From Lampris incognitus (taxonomy: Eukaryota > Chordata > Actinopteri > Lampriformes > Lampridae): a DNA stretch of 64,000 nt. Positions 52,496 to 62,300 of the stretch are shown piece by piece. The stretch's first letter is position 1. Every line of letters starts with the position of its first letter. A model generated the notes under the pieces. It was given only the letters and a program-made list of their open reading frames with translations. It made no database searches and was not told the DNA's origin. The position numbers were made by a program, and so were the translations under genes. Location: the NCBI RefSeq assembly GCF_029633865.1, contig NC_079214.1:27006224-27070223 (forward strand), written 5' to 3'.

Positions 52496-53848
52496 CTACG
52501 AAACATGAATTGACTCAAATACTCCCTGCAAGGCCTTTTCAAAGAGAGCAGCACCCGGGCTTGTCAAAACCTTAGAGACCATGTCTGCGCTGACTGAGAC
52601 TGCATTACAGGCTGACTTTGGCAGATGAAATGGGTTTGAATGAGATCCAGCCATTTCCCGCTTGCTTTTCCTAATGGCAGGTTTAGGTGCATAGGTTCTA
52701 CGTCCTGCTCCACCAGCATCATCTGTTAGTGCGGGCCTGTCCCTGTTTTCAATAATGGGCAAGTCACTGTCGCTAACGTCTGGATGCACATCATTAACAC
52801 ATTCTGTTTCTGTGCCACAATTTCTCATATCTGAATAACCTTCCTCAGGTCCTTCACCGTCACTCTCATCTGTGGGTGCTGTCACAGGTAAACTAACACT
52901 TTCTGCTGCAAGAGGCAGGTTAGGTACTTGCACAAGCCGGCGAGGGATGACTTCCTCAACAATAACAAAATCAGCCTCAGGTGACTCAGGCTCATCCCCA
53001 GCTACAGGCTGTGTAGTGGTCTGTAACCTAGTTCTAGTTCTTGGTTTGGGAACTGGTTTCGCACAAGGTCGCAACTCTGACCTATGAACTCTTTTAATGG
53101 GACCTCCCTCAAAAGGTTCAACAGTGTGTGTGGTACCCTGGATGTCAACTACCTTGTAGACTGTTGAGGTCCATGTGTCCTGAATCTTATGTCTACCTGG
53201 GGGTCTGTGACGTAGGAAAACCAACTGACCAATGTCCACAGGAGGACAATACACCTTCTCATTTTGCAGTGAGATCCTCTCAGCTGCCTTCTGCTCTGAG
53301 TACTCTCTGGCTCTCTCATGTGCCTGTCGGAGTCTCTCCTGATGAACAGACAACCAATCCTGTTTCCTGTCTGACACACACTCACGCCCTAATAAAGCAT
53401 CTACTGGGAGATGTGGCTGTACCCCGAAAAGCAAATAATAAGGCGAGTACCCTGTGGTGGAATGAGGAGTGACATTATAGGCATATACTACTTCAGACAG
53501 ATGCTCTGGCCAACGCTTTTTTTTCTCTAGTGGGAGTGTCCTTAACAAGTCATGGAGTGTGCGATTGTATCTTTCACACTGACCGTTTCCCTGTGGCCTG
53601 TAGGGAGTTGTCCGTGTCTTTTTAACCCCATAGAGTTTGCACAGCTCTGCTATAATTTCACTCTCGAAATTTCGACCTTGGTCTGAGTGCAGTCTCTCTG
53701 GGACCCCATATTTCATGAACCACTCCCTGAGCAAAACTTTAGCTGTAGTGTCAGCCTTCTGGTCTTTGGTAGCATACGCTTGTGTGAACTTTGTAAACAC
53801 ATCGGTCACAACAAGGACATTTTCACGGCCATCTGAAGCTGCCACCAA
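52496..53848 (-). CDS. Element C integrase, N-terminally truncated
   Basis: A 450-codon open stretch (no ATG at its start; the first codon is a TTG directly after the tRNA-like segment). It has SDGRENVLVVTDVFTKFTQA, HSDQGRNFESEIIAELCKLY and GQCERYNRTLHDLLRTLPLE, then a C-terminal domain with GQLVFLRHRPPGRHKIQDTW and an acidic tail ending FEKALQGVFESIHVS. The second Asp and the Glu of the DDE triad are present. The zinc-binding domain and the first Asp are lost at the junction. It could not act as integrase alone, yet the rest of the frame is undamaged. Confidence 0.85.
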   Translation of the reverse strand: MVAASDGRENVLVVTDVFTKFTQAYATKDQKADTTAKVLLREWFMKYGVPERLHSDQGRNFESEIIAELCKLYGVKKTRTTPYRPQGNGQCERYNRTLHDLLRTLPLEKKKRWPEHLSEVVYAYNVTPHSTTGYSPYYLLFGVQPHLPVDALLGRECVSDRKQDWLSVHQERLRQAHERAREYSEQKAAERISLQNEKVYCPPVDIGQLVFLRHRPPGRHKIQDTWTSTVYKVVDIQGTTHTVEPFEGGPIKRVHRSELRPCAKPVPKPRTRTRLQTTTQPVAGDEPESPEADFVIVEEVIPRRLVQVPNLPLAAESVSLPVTAPTDESDGEGPEEGYSDMRNCGTETECVNDVHPDVSDSDLPIIENRDRPALTDDAGGAGRRTYAPKPAIRKSKREMAGSHSNPFHLPKSACNAVSVSADMVSKVLTSPGAALFEKALQGVFESIHVS

Positions 53849-53945
53849 TGTAACCGGTTATTTTCTTGCCCGGTGCGGGATTCGATACGGGGTGTACTGC
53901 ACCACAAGGCGACGTCACTGACCGCTCGGCTAAAGGGTCAGACCC
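53849..53945 (-). repeat. tRNA-like segment at the protease/integrase junction of element C
   Basis: On the minus strand, ggtctgaccctttagccgag with A-box-like TAGCCGAGCGGTCAGTG and B-box-like GTATCGAATCCCGC, followed by accgggcaagaaaataaccg and gttaca. It replaces everything from the protease end through RT, RNase H and the integrase N-terminus. Its first 40 bases align with the segment at 17282-17383. Whether it was inserted or is part of a recombination product is not settled. Confidence 0.7.
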
Positions 53946-54247
53946 ATGGCTTCTACATCAAGCTCCACATAGCCCATATAGGGTATGTCTAATCCATTAG
54001 CTGCAGTGATCTTTAACCACTCAAATGCCGGGTGAATGTCTTCACCTTTCACTGACAGGTGTTCCCTGAAAAAACTCTCAGAAATTGTACTGACCTGGCT
54101 ACCAGTGTCAAGTAAGCAGGACACTGTAACACCTCGTAGTTTCACCTCAACAGTTTTACATTCTCCGACTGCACGCTCTAAGATCCTGCTTCTGTCTGGA
54201 GTCTCTTTTGGTGAGCCAGCTTCCTCCCCTCGAGTTGTGTGGCTCAT
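53930..54247 (-). CDS. Element C protease
   Basis: Encodes VEVKLRGVTVSCLLDTGSQV followed by STISESFFREHLSVKGEDI and ITAANGLDIPYMGYVELDVE. The D-T-G catalytic motif is intact. The frame ends in a stop (TAG) formed inside the tRNA-like segment. It follows Gag closely, overlapping by 4 nt with a frame change, which suggests Gag-to-protease frameshifting or a secondary frameshift. Confidence 0.8.
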   Translation of the reverse strand: MSHTTRGEEAGSPKETPDRSRILERAVGECKTVEVKLRGVTVSCLLDTGSQVSTISESFFREHLSVKGEDIHPAFEWLKITAANGLDIPYMGYVELDVEAMGLTL

Positions 54248-55395
54248 GACAACTGAGGGTGCGAGTTTTCCTGCACTACATAAGAACTAGGTGTTGCGTC
54301 CCCTTGACCCCCTCTGGCCTGTGAGCATTTTCTTGCAATGTGACCTATGCCTCTACACTTGAAACAGATAGGCTGACCATCTGGTGTGAACTTTGGCTGG
54401 GGTCTAGGTCGTGGCTTGGGCTCTAGGAATGTCTGTTGAGTGCTGCGCTTACTCAGTTCACCTACAGCAAAGGCTAGATCAGCGAGTGTTTTGCCTAACT
54501 CTGCTAGCTGTTTTTCTTGATGGGCTACTGCTCTCCGAACATCATTTAATGCAATACCTTGGTCATTGTTTGTTTTAATAATAGAGCACTGGGTTTCCGG
54601 AACCTCTGATGTAACTTGGTTGCTCTTTATGACCCTGGGACGATGAGACCTGCTGTCCTCCATCTCCCACAGGAGGGCCTCGTTCCTCACATCTAGAAGA
54701 CTGCTCTCTGGTTTGTCCCTAACCATTTTCCTGAGTTCACGCCGGAGTGCTGCTTCTCTTAAACCCTCAATAAACCGGTCTCTGAGCACAGTTTTCTCAT
54801 TAGGTATTACATCTGTGGACTGTTTCACTACAGAGCTCAAAATCTGGGATAGTGCATGGGAGTAGTCACGGAGGTCTTCTCCATCAGTTTGGTTACGGTT
54901 GTAAAAGGTCTGCAAAAGCTGTGTGGAACTGCGCTTTTCCCCAAATGCATTGCTCAGGTAAGAGTATAAATCACTGGGCCCCGCTGACTGACCCCTCATG
55001 CATAGTCGCACCTCTTCCAATGCAGGGCCATGCAATAGAGATAGTATATAGTCACATTGTTCTTCTGTTGTTTGCTCTCTGTATCTTAAAACCCTTTCAA
55101 CCTCTTCAATAAACTCTTCGACAGATCTCCTGTCTGTACCACACTCCCCACTAAATGCTTGGATCTGGCGTTCTCTTGGAAAGTAGATGTATGAACGTGT
55201 AGTTGCACTGTTATCACTTGCTCTCTGAGCCCTTGCTTCACCATTTAACCTGGTGAGCTCATCTCGCAGTCTGGCAAGCTCTTGCCTGGTGGTCTGCATT
55301 TCTTTTGTAGCACCTTCACCTATACCCATTATGCCACCTGAGGTGTGGCCATTATCATTACGTGAACTCCCTTCATCACCAGAATCACTAGACAT
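54244..55395 (-). CDS. Element C Gag (383 codons, open)
   Basis: Starts MSSDSGDEGSSRNDNG, with a coiled-coil segment (TKEMQTTRQELARLRDELTR, about residues 29-50). A capsid-like region follows (IQAFSGECGTDRRSVEEFIE, YILSLLHGPALEEVRLCM, NRNQTDGEDLRDYSHALSQI, RDRFIEGLREAALRRELRK) and one CCHC knuckle (CFKCRGIGHIARKC, about residue 350). The length and order are normal for a gypsy Gag and no break is seen. It lies 380 bp downstream of the primer-binding site. Confidence 0.87.
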   Translation of the reverse strand: MSSDSGDEGSSRNDNGHTSGGIMGIGEGATKEMQTTRQELARLRDELTRLNGEARAQRASDNSATTRSYIYFPRERQIQAFSGECGTDRRSVEEFIEEVERVLRYREQTTEEQCDYILSLLHGPALEEVRLCMRGQSAGPSDLYSYLSNAFGEKRSSTQLLQTFYNRNQTDGEDLRDYSHALSQILSSVVKQSTDVIPNEKTVLRDRFIEGLREAALRRELRKMVRDKPESSLLDVRNEALLWEMEDSRSHRPRVIKSNQVTSEVPETQCSIIKTNNDQGIALNDVRRAVAHQEKQLAELGKTLADLAFAVGELSKRSTQQTFLEPKPRPRPQPKFTPDGQPICFKCRGIGHIARKCSQARGGQGDATPSSYVVQENSHPQLS

Positions 55396-55751
55396 AATGA
55401 TATATTAATCTTTACTCAGTCCAGTATAAATGAGGATATTTAGTTCAAAACCTGGTTCAAGGATACTACAAGGACAGTCTTTAACTTGGAGCCCTGCTGG
55501 ATCTTGGTCTTTGTAGCTGAAGTTAGCGCTGGAGTCCTCTGCGCTGGTACGGCTGAGTCGTGTGAAACAGGAAGCACCAGAACCTCTTAGATGCCCTCAT
55601 GTCGTCTCTCGCTGGTCACCACCTCCACAGCAGGATGGCTTCAGACTCAACACCAACGGACGTCACCAGCAATCTTCACCACTGCCGTTTTTTTTTTTTA
55701 AGTAAAAATAAGCCACTCTGTTGCCAATTTTAAAAAAAATGTTTTAGCTAC

Positions 55752-55769
55752 ACCCCACTCCTGGTACCA
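55752..55769 (-). promoter_or_regulatory. Primer-binding site of element C, tRNA-Leu(UAA)
   Basis: The plus strand ACCCCACTCCTGGTACCA matches the 3' 18 nt, with CCA, of vertebrate tRNA-Leu(UAA) as I recall it. It lies six bases from the 5' LTR, in the correct orientation for a minus-strand element. Confidence 0.8.
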
Positions 55770-55775
55770 AAATTA

Positions 55776-56649
55776 TGTAGCCCGTGGAATTAGATACCAC
55801 ACAGGACACAATTACTTCCGGGGTTCTTGTAGCTTTAATTTTATTGTTTGAACCTTCGAATGCAGATCGTTTTACTGAGTGCATACATTCCTGTGTCTTT
55901 CGAGCAAACAGCTCATAAATGTTCACAGATGTGGCAAGTTTAACAGAAAAGATTTTAAAAAGGGAAATAATAAATACAAAATACGGTGCAAAATACGGCA
56001 GTGGACTATGTACGTTAAACAGGGTTTAACAAAGACATGTGGAACTTCCTGAAGATCGCGCAACTTCTCACTCTGTCAGTTACCTTTAAACAGAATTAAA
56101 ATGCATATAAAACCTTTACATCCCAAATACAATGGCATGGTGTGGCTTTATTCACGCCAACATTACCTTGTCATGCCTGCAATGGCGAACAGCGGTCGAC
56201 GGCTCGCGCCCAAAATCACCGAACATCAACTCCAGTAGCGTCTAAATCAAACCATCTTGTCAAATTACCGACATACAATATTGTTTGGAATAATGTTACA
56301 GGTATATTTCACAAGATATTTACCCTTACTTACTACGGAGTCAGAGCACTGTCACACCGCAATCTTCAGGCGCTCCACACAAGAAAAAAAAGAAAGAATA
56401 CCCAAGATGCACTTGGATAACTTGCACGGAGTTACAATAAAAGTCCGCCACTGCCACTTACTGGTCAAAACATGCAATGACAACCAAAACTATAAAAATA
56501 CACTCACAATCTGCCTCACAATTTAAATACATCAAATGACATTTTACATGGCTTGACAGTGTAACAATTACATATATTAACAGTTAAACTATACTAAATT
56601 TAAGTGGAAAATCATTTAACATATTTAACAGATTTACCACCCGGCTACA
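55776..56649 (-). repeat. 5' LTR of element C
   Basis: An 874-bp LTR beginning tgtagcccgtgg and ending cccggctaca on +, with CpG-poor AT-rich U3/U5-like content. Confidence 0.93.
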
Positions 56650-58671
56650 TAAGGTTACGGCAAATCAGTGGCTTGATGTAGATCAGTACCCACTTCCAAA
56701 ACCGCAGGATTTATTCTCCACTTTAGCAAATGGGAAGCATTTCACTAAACTTGACTTGACGCAGGCCTACACTCAGCTGAGAAAAGTAAACCGTTTCTCA
56801 CCATCAATACACACAGGGGTCTCTATGTATGCAACCACTTGCCATATGGGGTAGCTAGCGCGCTCGCTATTTTCCAGCGCACTATGGATTAAGTATTACA
56901 AGGGCTTGATGGTGTGGTATGCTACTTAAACGATATTTTGATAACAGGAACAGATACCACCGCACATCTGTGCAATCTTAAACAAGTGTTACAGAGACTG
57001 GAAGAACATGGGTTTAGGCTTAACAAAGAGAAATGCGCCTTCTTTCAGAACAGTGTGGCCTACCTCGGGCATGTAATTGATGCCGAGGGTGTGCGCCCAA
57101 TTAAAGACAAAACTGAGGCTATTGATAAAGCTCCTGTGCCGAAAAATGTGACAGAATTGAGGTCGTACTTAGCCATGCTCAATCACTATGGCAAATTTAT
57201 ACCAAACTTGTCCAGCGAGATTAAGCCTATGACTGAGCTCCTACATAAAGATAAAGAGTGGGATTGGACAAGAAAATGTCAAGAGGCGTTTGAGCATTCT
57301 AAAGCACAGCTTGTAGCCGCGCCAGTGCTTACACATTATGATCCTAAACTGCCTGTAATTTTGGCATGTGATGCTTCGCCTTACGGCATAGGTGCTCTGA
57401 TTTCACATCAGTTTCCAGACAACAGTGAGAAACCTATAGCCTACGTGTCTAGGACACTCACTAAAACAGAAGTCAACTATTCTCAGATAGAGAAAGAAGC
57501 ACTTAGTATCATCTTTGGGGTGACCAAGTTTAATGACTATCTGTATGGACGAAAGTTTACTCTGCTTACAGACCACAAACCACTCCTAAAGATACTAGGG
57601 CCCAAGACTGGAGTGCTTACATTGGCGGCAGCTAGGCTGCCGAGGTGGTCATTAATTTTAGCAGCATATCAGTATGACATACGTTACAAGCCATACTTAC
57701 AACATGCAAATGCGGATGCATTATCTCGTTTACCGCTACAGACTCAAAAGGCAGACTCAGATTATAGTTCTGTGTTTAGGGTCTCATTCTTGGATAAAGT
57801 GCCAGTGTCCTCACAAGAGATTGCAAAACAGACAAAGACTGATGCAGTACTACAGAGAGTGAGGCACTTCAAATTGAATGGTTGGCCAAAGCATTTGAAT
57901 GAAGATGAGTTAAGGCCATACTTAATAAGAAACACTGAACTGACTGTTGAATCTGACTGTGTGATGTGGGGTTTCTGGGTAATCATACCAGAGGTGTTAA
58001 GACCACAGATGTTACGTGAATTGCATGAAAATCACCAGGGAATGGTAAAGATGAAGGCATTAGCCCGTAGTCACTTTTGGTGGCCAAACCTTGATTCTGA
58101 CATAGAATCACTGGTAAACAGTTGCCAGACATGCCAGTTAAACAGACACCAACCTGCCACAGCTCCTGTTCACAATTGGAGCTGGCCTAACCGTCCTTGG
58201 CAGAGGATACACATAGATTATGCTCAGAAGGGAAAGTTCAACTTCCTAGTGGTCACTGATAGCTATTCACGTTGGCCAGAAGTAGCTTTGATGAGTAGCA
58301 CTACATCTGAAAAGACCATAGATGTTTTGAGGGGATACTTTGCCACTTGGGGTCTTCCAGTCGAACTTGTGTCTGATAATGGACCACAATTTGTATCTGC
58401 TGAGTTTGAAACATTCCTGAAAAACAATGGGGTGAAACACATTAAGAGTTATCCTTACAACCCAGCTTCTAATGGGAATGCAGAGCGTTTGGTGCAGAAC
58501 CTGAAAACAGTTCTTGAAAAGGGAAAGAGTAGCAATATGACATTGCAGCACTGCATACACAATTTCCTATTCTGTTATAGGGGTACACCACAGTCTACTA
58601 CAGGGAAAAACACCTGCAGAATTGTTTCTCAGACATCAATTCAACACCAGGTTGTCTTTCACCAAACCTAA
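56650..58671 (+). pseudogene. Gypsy A RT, RNase H and integrase
   Basis: Resumes after element C: VNQWLDVDQYPLPKPQDLFS, then frameshifts, a TAA at 56891-56893, and from 56914 a 585-codon open frame. The RT box reads CYLNDILIT (first Asp to Asn, 56923-56934). The thumb FFQNSVAYLGHVIDAEGV follows, then RNase H (LACDASPYGIGALISHQ, YSQIEKEALSIIFGVTKF, LLTDHKPLLKIL) and integrase (CQTCQLNRHQ, RIHIDYAQ, VSDNGPQFVSAEF, GNAERLVQNLKTVL). Integrase DDE residues are intact. A frameshift at about 58610-58630 passes to the C-terminal frame. Confidence 0.87.
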
Positions 58672-59095
58672 TTTCACAGAGTCCATCCCACAGAGACAGG
58701 ACAGTCAACAGTCCAAGCAAGCAGATAAGTTGGCACAAGTCAGACACTTCCTACCAAAACAGAAGGTGTTGGGTCGAAACCACGGGGGAGGGGAAGGTGT
58801 TAAATGGGTGCCTGGGTGCATTTTAAAAGCACTTGGTCCTGTCACATATCTTGTGAAAGTGTATGGAAAGATATACAAGAGACATGTCAATCAAATGACC
58901 AATACTGAGATTGAGAACTGTAATGTATCAGATGAATCTGATGATGATCTGAGGGTTGTTCCAAATGTATCACATGAATGTGTAGCAATGCCTGTAAACG
59001 TTCCAGAATCCACTGAGAGGGTTGTTCAGCAAGGATCCAGTGATACTGCTCCCTCCTCAGGTGCAGAGGGTTCCAGAGGCCGCAGCGGCATGTGA
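58622..59095 (+). pseudogene. Gypsy A integrase C-terminal region
   Basis: Continues pol in a shifted frame: HQFNTRLSFTKPNFTESIPQ, ILKALGPVTYLVKVYGKIYK and RHVNQMTNTEIENCNVSDES, stop at 59093-59095. The GPVTYLV..KRHVNQM arrangement is the normal end of gypsy integrase. Confidence 0.8.
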
Positions 59096-59227
59096 AGCCA
59101 CCTGATAGATTAAATCTGTGAGAACCCAGTTGTTGTTATAACAATGTAATGTTGAAAAGATGTAAAAAAAAAAATGAAATGAAATGTTGTACTGTAAATA
59201 TACTGGGTTCAGATTTCAGGAGAGGAG

Positions 59228-59755
59228 TGTAGTGTATGGAGATACACACGAAAGCAAATGTTTTTATTTGCAGTAATATGTATTTTATGTTTGACCTCTG
59301 ACCCTCGATGTCTATTGGTTGCGTATGTTGTATAAATGTACGCGTGCCACTCTGGTGTGCGCCCTTGGAAGAAAACAGACCAGAGGGTCACTCGTGTTTT
59401 CGTGCCTGCTTAACGCAGTCGTTTTGTAATTTTACTACGGTCTAGCAAATAAAAGAGATAGACCAAGATACACCTTGATCGTTGTATAATTCAGTTATCC
59501 TGTGGGAGTGCAGGAATGAGGAGACGGAGAGATCGAGTCGAGTCAATTCCGTTTACTCGCCACACAAAACAACACCGATACAGCTCAATCTCTCGTGGCA
59601 ACCAGCTAACCGCTAGGCTGCTGCAAACATGGCTCACCCTGGAAACTCTAAGCAGTGCCTACGTCAGCACTCTGAATGTCCGCCTTAAAGGAGCAGCAGC
59701 CCCTGGTGAATCTACCCTCAACTGTGTATCGCCACAATCCTGTAGATACACGACA
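59228..59755 (+). repeat. 3' LTR of gypsy A, split by a solo LTR
   Basis: Begins TGTAGTGTATGG after a purine run (aggagaggag), has TATA-like gttgtataaatgtac at about 59327 and an aataaaagag poly(A)-type word at about 59449. It continues across the insert 59503-59736 to end tacacgaca at 59755. Confidence 0.82.
59503..59736. mobile_element. Small solo-LTR-like insert (234 bp)
   Basis: Interrupts the gypsy A LTR exactly. The insert starts TGGGAGTGCAGG and ends CGCCACA (TG..CA) and is flanked by atcctg (59497-59502 and 59737-59742). No ORF domain. It is a solo LTR or a short non-autonomous LTR element. Confidence 0.7.
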
Positions 59756-60044
59756 GTGTACATTATTGCGCCGATGAAAATAATGGCGAAACTGTTTTGA
59801 GTATATCTGTGGTGGTGATAGGATTACATTAATATATAGAGACAGGACAAGTAGTTGTTTTGATAAATATATATAGTATATTGATGTGATGGGCGAAGCT
59901 CAGTTATAACTTATGCTAGCTAACGTAGCTGACTAGCCAAGCATTGTCAGGGCAATGAAGGAATCACGTGCTTTGACAGGAGCAACGCGAACGTCAGAGC
60001 GGCAACGTTTCACCGGCCAATCAGGTAGCGCTTCCTTATGAATA
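59756..60044. other. Intergenic, no recognised feature
   Basis: AT-rich flank between gypsy A and the second TAGC repeat; nothing recognised. Confidence 0.4.
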
Positions 60045-60615
60045 TTAATAAGCCTTCCCCTGCCACTCTGCATTTCGGAAATTCCCCTCCGGCGGTTGTT
60101 GCATCCATCTGTGTGTAGTCGTGTTCACTCATGCTAGCTTTGTCCGAGGCTGTTGCTAGCTTAGCTTCAGTCATTCCGGTGTCATGGCACAATCTTCTTG
60201 GGGTAAATATTTTCCTGGCTAAGGCCCCCTTGTTGCAATTTTAGGTAGCTAATGTTCTGCCAGTAAAATGATCACGTCACGGGACCTCGTGGCAATGTAC
60301 GAGATAAAAAGAGCTGGATCAGACCTAGCTAGCTGTATTAACTGGCTAGCTAGCCAGCTGCAGTAACTTCTTAGTAGTTAGCGATTGCTAGCTAAGGTTA
60401 GCTAGCACTAGTGTATGAATTGCAAATTGATTTACTTTTTAGCTTGCTAACAGTGCAATTATCGCTATGTTGGCTAGCTAACAACAATCAGTGATTGCAA
60501 GTTAACACTAGCTAACATATGTTAACGATTTGCGTTACTTTAGCTAGCTAGCTAACGTTAACGTTACTTTGGATATCCTAATAACCTTACCTAATTTAAC
60601 TAACCGTTTATATTG
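60045..60615 (-). repeat. TAGC-rich dispersed repeat, copy 2 (inverted)
   Basis: Reverse complement of 88-690. Shared blocks include ctagctttgtccgaggctgt, tgctagcttagcttcagtca, ttccggtgtcat, aggtagctaatgttctgcca and ctttggatatcctaataacc. It carries short indels relative to copy 1 and continues at its lower end into sequence absent from copy 1. Confidence 0.7.
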
Positions 60616-61532
60616 ATTGCAAACAGTGAACTAGTTAGCCAGCTAACGCTAGTCTGGCATTGTTATACCTAACGTTTGCTAGTTGTGCTGGATACCAAAT
60701 ATCAATAACGTTAGTGGTTTTGTTGAATCATAAGTTAGCTGGCTAATACAGTAACCCACAGTAGACAGACAACACAGCTGGTTCAATTTGCTTGTCTGAC
60801 ATATCTCATTTGACTAATTATACAGGAGTCCATGCAAGTCTTACAAAGTGTAAGAGGATGTTATGTCCATAAGATACTAGACTAATCATTATCTTGTAAC
60901 CAATTCATACACATTCCCACCGTGGACCATTACACTGTCCACCAAATACCATTAATTAAACTGTCTAACAAAATACCCATAATATGTTATTTTCACTAGT
61001 GATAAGGTTTGATGTATAGGTTTACGTCTCCTCTTGCACAACTCTATGATGTGGTCTTGATGCAGGTTAGCTGGCTCCTTTTGTACCATTCTGTAGTCTT
61101 TGCAAATTAAGCGTACATTTCCAAATGCAAGTACAATATGTCATTGAATATTGTAGCAATCAGCAAGTTTACCCAATTAACTAATAATAAAAAGGTAAAC
61201 AACAGAACCATTGAGAAGATTTTTTATTGCATATTCAGGGAGAGAGAGTGAGAGTGAGAGCGAGCGAGACATTTTCTTATCAAATAAGAAACCTATAATA
61301 TCTTCATTCTTCCCCCTCACGGGTTTCGGACAGAAAACAAAAAACTAAAATAATGAAGGCAAATATAATGTAAGCGGCTTAACTAAATATATATGTCACA
61401 TATTGTGTCTCTCTTTGGGTTTGCTTTTCTGTAATCTCTCCAGACTAACTTCCCAAGCCCTTAACATGTATAAATGAAAGGAAAGCAAAACGTAAACATT
61501 AACATTACTTAGCTTAGTCCAAGCGAGCTAAC
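60616..61532. other. Intergenic, no recognised feature
   Basis: About 900 bp of AT-rich sequence with a short purine-rich patch (gagagagtgagagtgagagc at 61242). No gene or repeat boundary recognised. Confidence 0.4.
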
Positions 61533-62300
61533 TAGGGTTGCCACCTTTGATTTGTGAAAAACCGGGACATTCGACGCGAGGCGCGGGGGATTAAACCATA
61601 TTTGCAAATATACTAGGTTAACATTTGTAGGACTCCCTATTGCCTCTCTTACCTATATTTGTACTGACACAGACGGTCTCCCTGACGCAGATGCACTCCC
61701 TGACGCGCTGGATGACCTTGACGCACTGCCTGACCCTGACGCAGTTGCACTCACTCTGGACTCCTGCTGCTGGGCCTTACTACATTAAATACAGATTTAA
61801 AAAAATACAGAGGAAAACACGATTAGATTTATTATAGCCTAATAGATGATAAACAACTTTTTAACTTAATGAATTTGGGAAACCTAACGCTGACATTTCT
61901 CACCTCTTTTTCCATGTGTACTTGTCGTTCCTTTTTGCTGCCTGTAGGAGTCTCTGTTGTCCCTCGGTGAATGTTTTAAACTCCAAGCATGACGCTTTGA
62001 AGTTTAGTCTGACTTGAAGTTCTGCTTTGACTAACCCCACTGACATCTTGTTCCTTTTATCTGACCAGACATCTTCCGTGTGGCTAAATACACACTCGGC
62101 ATAGGCACTGCTGACGGGGACAGACAAAACAAAAGATACCACTTGGAGCAATGCATTTGCTTCTTTCTCCTTTTTGAAAAAAAAACCCATTTCTTGTCTG
62201 GTGCCAGCTCTTCTGTTCTCTTGCACTCAGTTTTCGGGAATGCATGCTTCGTTTTACTACCATAAAATCTGTCTGCATGGCGTGAGATTAATTACCTGCG
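61533..62300 (-). pseudogene. hAT transposase C-terminal relic
   Basis: The minus-strand frame 61900-62226 carries MGFFFKKEKEANALLQVVSF, VPVSSAYAECVFSHTEDVWS, DKRNKMSVGLVKAELQVRLN and LQAAKRNDKYTWKK, the hAT dimerisation domain. A ctagggttgccacctttgat sequence at 61533 is a candidate terminal inverted repeat. The other end and the catalytic part were not found, so the borders are approximate. Confidence 0.68.
61667..61765. repeat. Degenerate minisatellite around ctgacgca
   Basis: The word ctgacgc(a/g) or ccctgac recurs irregularly (61680-61745) in roughly 9-24 bp steps. It lies beside the hAT relic. Confidence 0.5.

Larger units (their letters stand above)
51587..56649 (-). mobile_element. 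LTR retrotransposon C (gypsy type), recent, lacking RT and RNase H
   Basis: LTRs 51587-52460 and 55776-56649 are both 874 bp and differ at four positions by my reading, all substitutions. TGTAGCC..GGCTACA ends and the 4-bp target duplication taag (51583-51586 and 56650-56653, ggttacgg following) define the insertion in gypsy A RT. An 18-nt tRNA-Leu primer site lies next to the 5' LTR. Gag and protease are open, then a tRNA-like segment, then integrase lacking its first catalytic residue. RT and RNase H are missing altogether. Confidence 0.93.
43649..59755 (+). mobile_element. Ty3/gypsy element A, host to a foldback element and LTR elements B and C
   Basis: LTRs: a truncated 5' copy 43649-43806 and a 3' copy 59228-59502 plus 59737-59755 (shared gcttaacgcagtcgtt, cttgatcgttgtataattca). 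Primer-site-like TTTTGGCGACGAGGGTGG follows the 5' LTR. Gag lies at about 50032-50900, protease at about 51030, RT start 51200-51586, RT/RNase H/integrase 56650-58671. Removing the foldback (43911-50015) and element C (51587-56649) joins the parts. The element is dead: a stop in the protease-RT linker, a frameshift in an A-run, a stop in RT and a YLND catalytic box. Confidence 0.87.

Noticed and set aside
55752..55769. Possible tRNA-Leu gene
   Set aside because: Only the last 18 nt match, directly beside an LTR; it is the primer-binding site of element C.
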